Made by a program: the position numbers and the translations under genes | NCBI RefSeq assembly: GCF_021502675.1 | Contig: NZ_JAKFHA010000022.1 | Span: 62,001-126,000, forward strand | Source of the DNA: Yinghuangia soli | GTDB taxonomy: Bacteria > Actinomycetota > Actinomycetes > Streptomycetales > Streptomycetaceae | Direction of reading: 5' to 3' | Length of the DNA: 64,000 nt | Notes under the pieces: generated by a model | The model's input: only the letters and a program-made list of their open reading frames with translations | Told to the model about the DNA's origin: nothing | Databases searched by the model: none | Shown here: piece after piece, positions 26,200 through 33,409 of the stretch | Numbering within the stretch: the stretch's first letter is position 1 | How the letters are laid out: each line of letters starts with the position of its first letter

Positions 26200-27503
26200 C
26201 CGCCCGCGACCGGGGACGCCGCGACCGCACCGCCGGGCGCGCCGACGGCCTGTTCGAGGTCGGCAGGGGTGCGCAGTTCGTGGCGGACCAGCCGGTCGGC
26301 GACCGGCAGGCCGCGCCGGGCCATCAGGTCGAGCACGGTCTGCACGGCCGATTCACGCAGGTCCGGCCGCGTCCAGTCCAAGCGCCGGCCGGGCGCACCT
26401 GCCGTGCCGTGGGCGGGGACGCGTACCTGCACGGTCCACGCCTCGTGGCCCTCGGGTGCGCGGTCCGGCGGGGCCAGCACGCACAGCGTCGGGTCGGCAG
26501 GCAGCCCGTCCGCGTCGGTGCCGAACAGCGCCGCGGCCTCCGCCGCCGGGTCGTCCGGGAAGAGATAGGTGCGGTACGGCTGCCCCGCGGTGCGGCCGCG
26601 CAGCGCCAGGTGCAGCTCCAGGTAGCCGGGGACCGCGGCCGGGTCGGCCGCCGAGCGCTCCCAGACCACGGCGTCCGCATCGAGGCGGCCGCCGTCCGCG
26701 AGCACGACGCCGTCCACGCGGCCGCCCGCCTCGGACACCTCCGCGACCTCGGTGCCCATCCGGAACTTGACCCCCAGGTCGAGGCAACGCGCATGCAGCG
26801 CCTCGGCCATCGTGTGCAGGCCGCCGCGTACCGTCCACAGGCCGAAGGTCTGCTCCAGGTACGGCAGCACCGCCACGGTCGCGGGCGCCCGGCGCGGATC
26901 GAGTCCGGCGTCCAGCGCGAACCGCTCGGCGTGCGCACGCTGCCGCGGGTCGCGCAGCGTGCCGCGGACGAACGGGCGCAGCTTGCGCCACGGCATCGTG
27001 GTCCGGAAGTCCTTGAGGCCGCCGGCCGGGCTGCGCGGCTTGTCCGGCTCGGCGGGCACCTCGAAGAAGCCGGTGCGCATGACGCCCCACATCGCCGCAC
27101 CGCGGTCCATCAGGCGGTTCCAGTCGGCTCCCGCACCCGCGCCGAAGGCCGCCTCGAAGGCGGCCGCGGCACCGGCCCGCGTGGCGTTCGGGATGTCCAC
27201 GACGGTCGCGCCCCGGTCGAACGAGCAGCGCGTGGTCGGGTCGACGCCGACCAGGTCCACGCAGTCCTCCAGCGCCGCGCCCGTCTTGAGGAACAGGTCG
27301 CGGAAGACCGCGGGGAGGGTGAGCACGGCAGGCCCGGAGGTGAAGGAGAACCCGTCGGCCGCGTCCGTACCGGCGACCGCCCGGAGCATCCCGCCCGCGG
27401 CGTCCGACCGCTCGCACAGTGTCACGTCGTGACGCTTGACCGCGAGGCGGGCCGCGACCGCGAGACCACCCATACCTGCACCGACGACAACGATTCGAGC
27501 CAC
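26076..27503 (-). CDS. CrtI/phytoene desaturase-like FAD oxidoreductase
   Basis: 475 aa from the GTG at 27503. N-terminal FAD fold 'VARIVVVGAGMGGLAVAARL' with the acidic end 'DVTLCERSDAAGGMLR'; middle 'TSGPAVLTLPAVFRDLF' and 'TVRGGLHTMAEAL'; C-terminal 'GLYAVGASAHPGGGLIGVGM', the flavin-binding signature of the carotenoid desaturase/isomerase family. These enzymes desaturate or rearrange polyenes, but related actinobacterial proteins act on other lipids and the substrate is unknown. No crtB or crtY lies nearby. It follows the M1 peptidase gene by 59 nt on the same strand and may be co-transcribed. Its 3' end overlaps the convergent repeat-protein gene by 124 nt. No ribosome site precedes the GTG. 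Confidence 0.85.
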   Translation of the reverse strand: MARIVVVGAGMGGLAVAARLAVKRHDVTLCERSDAAGGMLRAVAGTDAADGFSFTSGPAVLTLPAVFRDLFLKTGAALEDCVDLVGVDPTTRCSFDRGATVVDIPNATRAGAAAAFEAAFGAGAGADWNRLMDRGAAMWGVMRTGFFEVPAEPDKPRSPAGGLKDFRTTMPWRKLRPFVRGTLRDPRQRAHAERFALDAGLDPRRAPATVAVLPYLEQTFGLWTVRGGLHTMAEALHARCLDLGVKFRMGTEVAEVSEAGGRVDGVVLADGGRLDADAVVWERSAADPAAVPGYLELHLALRGRTAGQPYRTYLFPDDPAAEAAALFGTDADGLPADPTLCVLAPPDRAPEGHEAWTVQVRVPAHGTAGAPGRRLDWTRPDLRESAVQTVLDLMARRGLPVADRLVRHELRTPADLEQAVGAPGGAVAASPVAGGQPNRSPVPGLYAVGASAHPGGGLIGVGMGAASVAELIGKP

Positions 27504-27562
27504 GTCGTAGGAGGGTACGCCACCGGCCGGGGTGCCCTGTCCGGTCCGTCCGGCCCGGCAGG

Positions 27563-29011
27563 TCAGGCCTTCGGGGGCTTGCCGTCCTCGAAGAGCCACG
27601 GGCCGAAGACCGCGGACAGGTCCTTGCCGCCCAGCCGCTCGCACAGTGCCACGAAGTCGGCCGTCGCCGCGGTGCCGTGCCGGTGGTCGCGCAGCCAGGT
27701 GCGCAGGATCTCGGCGAACACCGCATCGCCGACCGCCTCGCGGACCTTGTGCAGCACCATCGCTCCGCGGCCGTACACCGGTGCCCCAGAGACGTCCGCC
27801 GCGGTTCTCGGCGATGCGGGCGGGAAGGCCCAGATGCCCTCCCCGGCCGGGCCGGACGTGTCGTACATCTCGGTGAAGCTCTCCTGCGCGGACGGCCCGC
27901 CGTGGTCCTCGCGCCACAGCCATTCGGCGTAGGTCGCGAAGCCCTCGTTGAGCCACATGTCCTGCCAGGTGCGCGGCCCGACCGAGTTGCCGAACCACTG
28001 GTGCGCGAGCTCGTGGACCACGGTCTCCTCGGGCGGCGCGGCCTCGAAGAACGGGCGCGTCTGGGTCTCCAGCGCGTAGCCGAGGCTCGGCAGGTCGCCC
28101 ACGATCGCCCCCGCCGCATCGAACGGGTACGGCTCGAACTTCGCGCCCGCCCAGGACAGCACCCGGTCCACCAGCTCCGGCAGGGCACGCGTCGCCTCCG
28201 ACTCCTGGCCCGGCGCGAACGCGTAATACGCCGGCAGCCCGCCCGCCGCGGTGGACTCCTCGACCCGGAACCGGCCGATCGCGGCGACCGCCAGATAGGT
28301 CGCCATCGGGGCGTTGCCCTGCCAGCGGAACGTGTCCCGGCCGTCGGTCGAAGTGCGGGACATGAAGCGCCCGTTGGACACCGCGGTCAGCCCTTGCGGC
28401 ACGGTCAGCGTGATCGAGAACAGCGCCTTGTCGGCCGGCGTGTGGTTGCCGGGGAACCAGCCCTGGCTGCCCGCGGGTTCGCCGAGCGCGACGGCGCCGT
28501 CGCCGCCCATGGGCATCCAGCCCTCGCTCGAGCCGTCCGGGTCGACGATGGTCTGCGGGGTGCCCCGGTAGGTGATCGCCACCGCGAACTGCTGCCCGGC
28601 GGCGAGCGGTTGCGCGGGGGTGAGGGTCAACTCGTCGCCTTTGCGCTCGATACGCGCGGCGGGCACTCCGTCGACCGTCGCGACGCGCACCTCGAGGCCG
28701 TGGAAGTCCAGGTTGAACGCGGTCAGTTGCTGCGTCGCGGTGGCGATGATCTCCGCGGTGCCGGCGAGCCTGTTGCCGGCCGGGTCCCAGGCCAGGGACA
28801 AGTCGTACGAGCCGACGTCGTAACCGCCGTTGCCGAGCAGCGGGAAGAGCGGGTCCCCGGCACCGGCGGCTCCGGCACCCGGCGCGGTCGACGCGGGGTC
28901 GCCGCCGCCCGTGGCCTTGCCACCCCCGCTGCCGTCGCCGGAGGACGTGCATGCGGACAGTGCCAACGCCGCGGCCAGCGCCGCCCCGAGCCATCTCGGA
29001 CGAGGGTTCAT
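27563..29011 (-). CDS. M1-family zinc metallopeptidase, lipoprotein
   Basis: 482 aa. Signal peptide with lipobox 'LALSAC' near residue 20, then a Gly/Ser/Ala linker to about 50. An N-terminal beta domain is followed by the catalytic domain with the zinc motif HELAHQWFGN and the third ligand Glu in 'MWLNEGFATYAEWLW', 18 residues later. A 'GYALETQTRP' segment replaces the usual GAMEN exopeptidase motif. M1 enzymes are mostly aminopeptidases; the short length (about 480 against 600-870) means the C-terminal helical domain is missing, as in many secreted actinobacterial members. It is divergent from the Trp-rich membrane protein gene and upstream of the CrtI-like gene. Confidence 0.9.
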   Translation of the reverse strand: MNPRPRWLGAALAAALALSACTSSGDGSGGGKATGGGDPASTAPGAGAAGAGDPLFPLLGNGGYDVGSYDLSLAWDPAGNRLAGTAEIIATATQQLTAFNLDFHGLEVRVATVDGVPAARIERKGDELTLTPAQPLAAGQQFAVAITYRGTPQTIVDPDGSSEGWMPMGGDGAVALGEPAGSQGWFPGNHTPADKALFSITLTVPQGLTAVSNGRFMSRTSTDGRDTFRWQGNAPMATYLAVAAIGRFRVEESTAAGGLPAYYAFAPGQESEATRALPELVDRVLSWAGAKFEPYPFDAAGAIVGDLPSLGYALETQTRPFFEAAPPEETVVHELAHQWFGNSVGPRTWQDMWLNEGFATYAEWLWREDHGGPSAQESFTEMYDTSGPAGEGIWAFPPASPRTAADVSGAPVYGRGAMVLHKVREAVGDAVFAEILRTWLRDHRHGTAATADFVALCERLGGKDLSAVFGPWLFEDGKPPKA

Positions 29012-29176
29012 GCCCGGATGATCTCGCGTCGCCCGGCGCTCGGTGCGGGCGGCTCGCAGATGCTGTCGGCGCGTCCCGGGGTCGGCGTTGATCCGCAGCA
29101 TCTGAGTACCTGAACGCTGTTGCGGCAGGGTGTGGCTGAACTAGCGTCAGGCGACTGTTCGAGGGTGGGAGAGGCC

Positions 29177-30175
29177 ATGTCCGGGGACGCACGGGAACGC
29201 GTGGAGGGGGCGGCGGGCACAGGGGATGCCGCCGGCGGGTCGGGAGGGGTGCCGCCGGAGCCGTCCGGACGGTCCGATGCGCCGGGGCTGTCCGGGCCGC
29301 CGCAGCCTCCGCCCGGGCCCGGGGTGGTCCACGACCCCACGGCGTACACCGAGTACGACGCCGGGCTCTACCCGCGCGTGCCGCCCCAGGGCGCCGTCCG
29401 GGCGGGAGCCGGGAGCGGCCGCACCGGCGGCGGCAGCCGCGGAACCGCGCCGCGCAAGGGGCCGGTGGCGACCGGCGGGCGCTGGCTGGCCCAGGGCATC
29501 GCGGTGGTGTTCCTGGTGCCGTTCCGGCTGCTGTGGGAGCTGCTCAAGCTGATCGGCCGCGTCATGGTCGCGGTCCTGGTGTTCTTCTTCACCAGGATGC
29601 TGCGCCCGCTCGCGACGGCCGTGCACCGCTGGATCCTGGTGCCGGCCTGGCGGCTGCTGCGCGATTTCCTGTGGGGCTGGGTGCTGCGGTACGTGCTGTG
29701 GGGGCTTGTCCTCACGCCGGTGCTCGCGTTCCTGCTCGACTGGGTGCTGAAGCCGATCCAGCGGGCGATCGAACGCTGGCTGTGGAACAAGCTCCTCAAG
29801 CCGCTCTGCCGCCTGACGCTGCGCTACGTGCTGAGGCCGGTCTGGGCCGGACTGTGCTGGGCGGGCTTCCACTTCATGAAGTGGTGCGTCGTGGCGCCGC
29901 TGCTGGCCTTGTGGCGCTGGGTGCTGCGGCCGCTGTGGCGGGCCCTGCGTGCGGTGCTGGTCTTCGGCTGGAAGTGGGCGACGATCATCGTCGGGGTGCT
30001 CGTGGTCGTCCCGTGCCGGGCGCTTTGGCGCTGGGTGCTGCATCCGGTCTGGCGGGCAGTCGCGGCGGCCTGGCGGGCGGTCGTGGTGCCGCCGGCGCGG
30101 TGGACGTACCAGCGGGTGCTGCGGCCGATGAACCGTGCGGTGGCGGACGTCGTCGGGGCGGTCTTCGGGCGGTGA
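29177..30175 (+). CDS. Trp/Arg-rich repetitive membrane protein
   Basis: 332 aa. The first 110 residues are Gly/Pro-rich and disordered. From about 120 to the end the protein is built of roughly ten imperfect units of about 20 residues, each a hydrophobic, Trp-rich stretch followed by a 'VLRPLWRA'-like basic turn (for example 'MLRPLATAVHRW', 'VLKPIQRAIERWLW', 'VLRPLWRALRA', 'VLHPVWRAVAAAW'). Alternating hydrophobic and Arg-rich faces suggest short membrane-dipping or amphipathic helices. The ATG at 29177 has GGGAGAGG upstream. I know similar unassigned proteins occur in Streptomyces but no function. A strong hairpin follows at 30178. Confidence 0.75.
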   Translation: MSGDARERVEGAAGTGDAAGGSGGVPPEPSGRSDAPGLSGPPQPPPGPGVVHDPTAYTEYDAGLYPRVPPQGAVRAGAGSGRTGGGSRGTAPRKGPVATGGRWLAQGIAVVFLVPFRLLWELLKLIGRVMVAVLVFFFTRMLRPLATAVHRWILVPAWRLLRDFLWGWVLRYVLWGLVLTPVLAFLLDWVLKPIQRAIERWLWNKLLKPLCRLTLRYVLRPVWAGLCWAGFHFMKWCVVAPLLALWRWVLRPLWRALRAVLVFGWKWATIIVGVLVVVPCRALWRWVLHPVWRAVAAAWRAVVVPPARWTYQRVLRPMNRAVADVVGAVFGR

Positions 30176-30177
30176 TG

Positions 30178-30214
30178 CGGCCCGGCCGCGCGGATGCGCC
30201 GCGCGGCCGGGCCG
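30178..30214. terminator. Bidirectional terminator, 16-bp perfect stem
   Basis: CGGCCCGGCCGCGCGG (30178-30193) pairs exactly with 30199-30214 around ATGCG. It lies between the convergent stops of the Trp-rich protein (30175) and the P450 (30221). Confidence 0.85.
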
Positions 30215-30220
30215 GCTGCG

Positions 30221-31393
30221 TCACCAGGAGACCGGGAGGGCCACCACTCCGCCGGTCAACTGGTCTTCGTGGTAGCGGACTTGGTCGACGGGTACGGCCA
30301 GTTCCAGATTCGGGAAGCGTGCCACCAGCGCGGCCAGCGCGGCCTGGATCTCGATCCGGGCGAGCGGCGCGCCGATGCAGTAGTGCCCGCCGTAGGCAAA
30401 GGTCAGGTGCGGTGCGCCGGTGCGGTCCGGGGCGAACTGCTCCGGGTCCGCGAAGACCGAGGGGTCGGCGTTCGCCGCGAAGGTGTCGAGCATGACCAGC
30501 TCGCCGGCCTTGACCGGAGTGCCCGCGATCTCCAGGTCGGTGCGCGCCCAGCGCGGGATGCCGCCGTTGCCGCCCACCCGCGCGCGCATCGTCTCCTCGA
30601 CGGTGGCGGGGATGCGGGACGGGTCGGCCACCAGGGCCGCCCACTGGCCCGGCATGGCCAGCAGCATCAGGACCGAGAGGCTGATCTGCACGACCGTGGT
30701 CTCGTGCCCGGCGAACAGCAGCAGCATCGACAACACGGCGATGTCTTCGTCGCGCAGGCCCGAGGTGGCGCACAGCCCCGAGATCACCGCGTCGTCCGGT
30801 TCCAGGCGCTTTCTGGCCACCAACTCGGCCCCGTAGGCGTAGAGTTCCGCGAGTCCGCGGGCGGACCGGTCGCCGTCGACGACATCGGCCGCGGCGACCG
30901 ACCAGGCCCGGAATTGCGCACGGTCTTCGTACGGCACCCCGAGGAGTTCGCAGATCACCAGGATGGGCAGCGGCATCGAGAGCGCTTCCACCAGGTCCCC
31001 CGGGCCGCCGTCGAGCTTGCCGAAGTCGTCCAGCAGGTCGGCGGTCAGCCCCTCGACGCGGGCCCGCAGCGCGCGCATACGGCGCGGCGAGAAGTACGGC
31101 TGCAAGAGCTCGCGCATGCGCGCGTGGTCGGCCTTCTCGGTGGCGAAGTCGCCGATGGGCGTGCCGAACAGGACGGATTCGCCGGCCCGTGGGGCCTTGT
31201 CGGGCTCGGGATGGGAGCGTCCGAGGCGCTCGTCGTCGAACAGGGCCCGGACCTCGGCGTACCCGGTGACCAGCCATGCGTCGTCGCCGGTCCGGGTGCG
31301 GATGCGATGGACGGCGCCGCGGCCGCGGAGCTCGCGCTGCAGCGGGGGCGCGAGCAGCGGCCCCTCCATGGCGAACGGCAGTTGCACGGTCAT
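30221..31393 (-). CDS. Cytochrome P450
   Basis: 390 aa, a soluble bacterial class I P450. I-helix oxygen-binding motif 'LLFAGHETT', ExxR in 'VEETMRARVGG' and the haem-thiolate loop 'FAYGGHYCIGAPLARIEIQA' with the Cys ligand near residue 339. The loop has FAYGGH where FGxGxH is usual; this variant is tolerated in several actinobacterial P450s. It would need a ferredoxin and a ferredoxin reductase; none is adjacent, the nearest reductase being at 18289. The ATG at 31393 has GGGGGAG upstream. It is divergent from a TetR gene with an inverted repeat between them, which points to ligand-induced expression. The substrate is unknown. Confidence 0.93.
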   Translation of the reverse strand: MTVQLPFAMEGPLLAPPLQRELRGRGAVHRIRTRTGDDAWLVTGYAEVRALFDDERLGRSHPEPDKAPRAGESVLFGTPIGDFATEKADHARMRELLQPYFSPRRMRALRARVEGLTADLLDDFGKLDGGPGDLVEALSMPLPILVICELLGVPYEDRAQFRAWSVAAADVVDGDRSARGLAELYAYGAELVARKRLEPDDAVISGLCATSGLRDEDIAVLSMLLLFAGHETTVVQISLSVLMLLAMPGQWAALVADPSRIPATVEETMRARVGGNGGIPRWARTDLEIAGTPVKAGELVMLDTFAANADPSVFADPEQFAPDRTGAPHLTFAYGGHYCIGAPLARIEIQAALAALVARFPNLELAVPVDQVRYHEDQLTGGVVALPVSW

Positions 31394-31413
31394 GATTTCT
31401 CCCCCGTCGGAGA

Positions 31414-31433
31414 TGTATACAGTGACGTAAACA
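31414..31433. promoter_or_regulatory. Imperfect inverted repeat, probable TetR operator
   Basis: TGTATAC and GTAAACA half-sites (one mismatch) flank a 6-bp spacer. The site lies between the divergent P450 (31393) and TetR (31478) genes; a further GTAC/TTGTACAC stretch follows at about 31437-31446. Confidence 0.5.
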
Positions 31434-31477
31434 ACCGTACTTGTACACTCTGAAGTCAACAAGAGGGAGTCGGTGCC

Positions 31478-32095
31478 ATGACGGCAGGACCGGCGGTACG
31501 CCTGCCCCGGGCGGCCCGGCGCGCGCAGATCCTGGACGCTGCGACCCGGGCCTTCGCGCGCTCCGGCTACAGCGCGACCAGCCTGGACGATGTCGCCGCC
31601 GAGGCCGGGATCACGCGCGTCCTGCTCTACCGGCACTTCGAGTCCAAGGCCGACATGTACCGCTCGGTGCTCGAACGCGCCGGGCAGCGCATCACCGCGA
31701 TGGTCGGGATCGGCGAAGACCTGCGGCCCGAGGCGGTCGCCGCGCTGCTGCAGGCCGCGGCCGCCGACCCCGACGCGTTCCGGCTGCTGTTCCGCCATGC
31801 CGCGCGGGAGCCGGAGTTCCGCGAGTACATCGACACCCTGACCGCCGAGTCCACCGAGATCGCGCAGAGCAACCTGGCCCGGCTGATCCCGCCCGGGCCG
31901 TGGCTCGACTGGGCGGCGAAGGTGGTGCCGGCACTCACCACCGAGGCCGTCATCGCGTGGCTGGACGCGGGGCGGCCGGCCCCGGAGCAGGCGGCGCTCC
32001 GCATCGGACTGGCCATCGACGGGGTCGTCACGGCGGCGCGTACGGCACTGCCACCGGGGGCTGTGTGCCCCGCCGTACCGCCCGTCCCGGACTGA
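31478..32095 (+). CDS. TetR-family transcriptional regulator
   Basis: 205 aa. The N-terminal helix-turn-helix is standard: 'RRAQILDAATRAFARSGYSA', 'TSLDDVAAEAGITRVLLYRH' and 'FESKADMYRSVL'. The C-terminal domain is helical with an unknown ligand. It is divergent from the P450 gene, with a probable operator at 31414-31433, so it most likely represses that gene and itself. The stop lies 3 nt from the stop of the convergent saccharopine-dehydrogenase-like gene, leaving no room for a terminator between them. Confidence 0.92.
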   Translation: MTAGPAVRLPRAARRAQILDAATRAFARSGYSATSLDDVAAEAGITRVLLYRHFESKADMYRSVLERAGQRITAMVGIGEDLRPEAVAALLQAAAADPDAFRLLFRHAAREPEFREYIDTLTAESTEIAQSNLARLIPPGPWLDWAAKVVPALTTEAVIAWLDAGRPAPEQAALRIGLAIDGVVTAARTALPPGAVCPAVPPVPD

Positions 32096-32098
32096 CGC

Positions 32099-33193
32099 TC
32101 AAGCCCGGGCAGCGGGGTCTGCCGCCCTCTCCCTTTCCGGTCCCGCAGGCGGATCCGACACCGGCCCCGCGAGCGGGTCCAGTTCCAACGCGAAGCCATG
32201 CGAAGCCAGTTCGCCGAGGAAGTCCGCGGGGTCGACGAGCTCCTCGATATGCCGTACCCCTGCCGGGAGTCCGGGCAGCCTGCGGATCATGAGCGCGGCC
32301 GCGAGCCCGGTCGCCCGGCCCTGCCGGCGGCCGCTGAACCGTACGCTCACCGTGCCTTCCGCCCCGCCTGGCCCGTCCGCGTCGACCTGCACCACGAACC
32401 GGTCCGAGCCGACGTGCACCTTCCCGAGCAGCGACTCGACCGGGCGGCTGCGCATGATGCGCGCCGGCCACGGGCGCCGGGCGGCGGCCAGTAGAGCCGT
32501 CAACAGCCGGGAATCCAGGGCGAATCCGGTCCGGACCCGGGGCACGCCGAGGGTGTGCGGCAAGGTGAACTGGTCGGAGAACGGGAAGCGGTGCACGGTA
32601 CGGCGCCCACTTCGGCGCCCACTGCGGCGCCCGCCGGGGAACTGCACATGCCACGAACCGTCCAAGGCACCAAGGCCGTCCAGCGTCCAGCGCACCGCCG
32701 CCGGACCATGCGCCTCGCCCGAGCCGAGCAGGACGCCGATGCGTACCTCGTCGGCCCTGCCGCCCAGGCGCCGGACCGCATGGGCGGCCAGCAAGTTCGT
32801 CACACCGGGCGCCAGGCCCAGGCTCAGCACGCCGACGGCACCGTTCCGCTCCGCGGCCGCCCCCGCTTCGGCGACCGCCGCGAGGATGTCCTGAGACGCC
32901 GTCACATCCAGGTAGTGGACGCCGCGTTCGAAGCACGCCCGGGCCAGGGACGCATTGCCGGCTTCGGCGCACATGAGGACGGCGTACGCGCCCTCCAGCA
33001 CCGCGGCGACCCGGCCCTCGTCGGCGAGGTCGGCGCGCACCAGGCGGGTCCCGGGTACTTCCCGCGCCTTCTGCGGATTGCGGCCGGCCAGCACGATCTC
33101 GCGTCCGTCGGAAGCGAGTTCGCGGGCGGCTTCGCGGCCCACCGCGCCATACCCGCCAAAGATGACGATCTTGCCCGCATCGCCCCCGGCCAT
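32099..33193 (-). CDS. Saccharopine dehydrogenase-like NAD(P)-binding protein
   Basis: 364 aa. The N-terminal Rossmann fold 'KIVIFGGYGAVGREAARELA' with 'IVLAGRNPQKAREV' is that of the saccharopine dehydrogenase NADP-binding domain family, and 'RACFERGVHYLDVTASQDIL' and 'VLSLGLAPGVTNLLA' are frequent in it. No catalytic assignment is possible; members include trans-acting enoyl reductases and homospermidine-synthase-like enzymes. The ATG at 33193 has GAAGGGG upstream and was preferred to an ATG at 33226. A perfect 9-bp inverted repeat lies 30-52 nt upstream, marking regulation by a TetR- or MarR-type repressor. Confidence 0.8.
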   Translation of the reverse strand: MAGGDAGKIVIFGGYGAVGREAARELASDGREIVLAGRNPQKAREVPGTRLVRADLADEGRVAAVLEGAYAVLMCAEAGNASLARACFERGVHYLDVTASQDILAAVAEAGAAAERNGAVGVLSLGLAPGVTNLLAAHAVRRLGGRADEVRIGVLLGSGEAHGPAAVRWTLDGLGALDGSWHVQFPGGRRSGRRSGRRTVHRFPFSDQFTLPHTLGVPRVRTGFALDSRLLTALLAAARRPWPARIMRSRPVESLLGKVHVGSDRFVVQVDADGPGGAEGTVSVRFSGRRQGRATGLAAALMIRRLPGLPAGVRHIEELVDPADFLGELASHGFALELDPLAGPVSDPPAGPERERAADPAARA

Positions 33194-33222
33194 CGCACGC
33201 CCCTTCGCAGCGCCCCGAAATC

Positions 33223-33245
33223 TCACTAGAGCATCACTCTAGTGA
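33223..33245. promoter_or_regulatory. Perfect 9-bp inverted repeat, probable repressor operator
   Basis: TCACTAGAG and CTCTAGTGA flank CATCA. The site is 30-52 nt upstream of the saccharopine-dehydrogenase-like gene (minus strand), in a promoter position. The cognate regulator is not evident; the TetR at 31478 is the nearest candidate. Confidence 0.65.
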
Positions 33246-33290
33246 AACCCTCTGTCAAGGCGCCCGCATCCCGCACTCTCGCCTCTCCTA

Positions 33291-33306
33291 AATGAAATTA
33301 TTCATT
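33291..33306. promoter_or_regulatory. AT-rich inverted repeat upstream of NCS1 permease gene
   Basis: AATGAA and TTCATT flank ATTA. It is strikingly AT-rich for this genome and lies about 105 nt upstream of the permease ATG, so it could be an operator or part of a promoter. Confidence 0.4.
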
Positions 33307-33409
33307 CAAAACCTTGATGTCTGTTCATCTGCATGTCAGATTCGGCGGACGACAGACAAGGGTCCACGGCGATCGGTCGCCGCTTCGCCTCGCGGGGAGA
33401 GTCACTTTC

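Noticed and set aside
27504-29192. Upstream extension of the CrtI-like frame through the M1 peptidase gene
   Set aside because: The extension is out of phase with the M1 peptidase, which has clear HExxH and lipobox motifs in its own frame.
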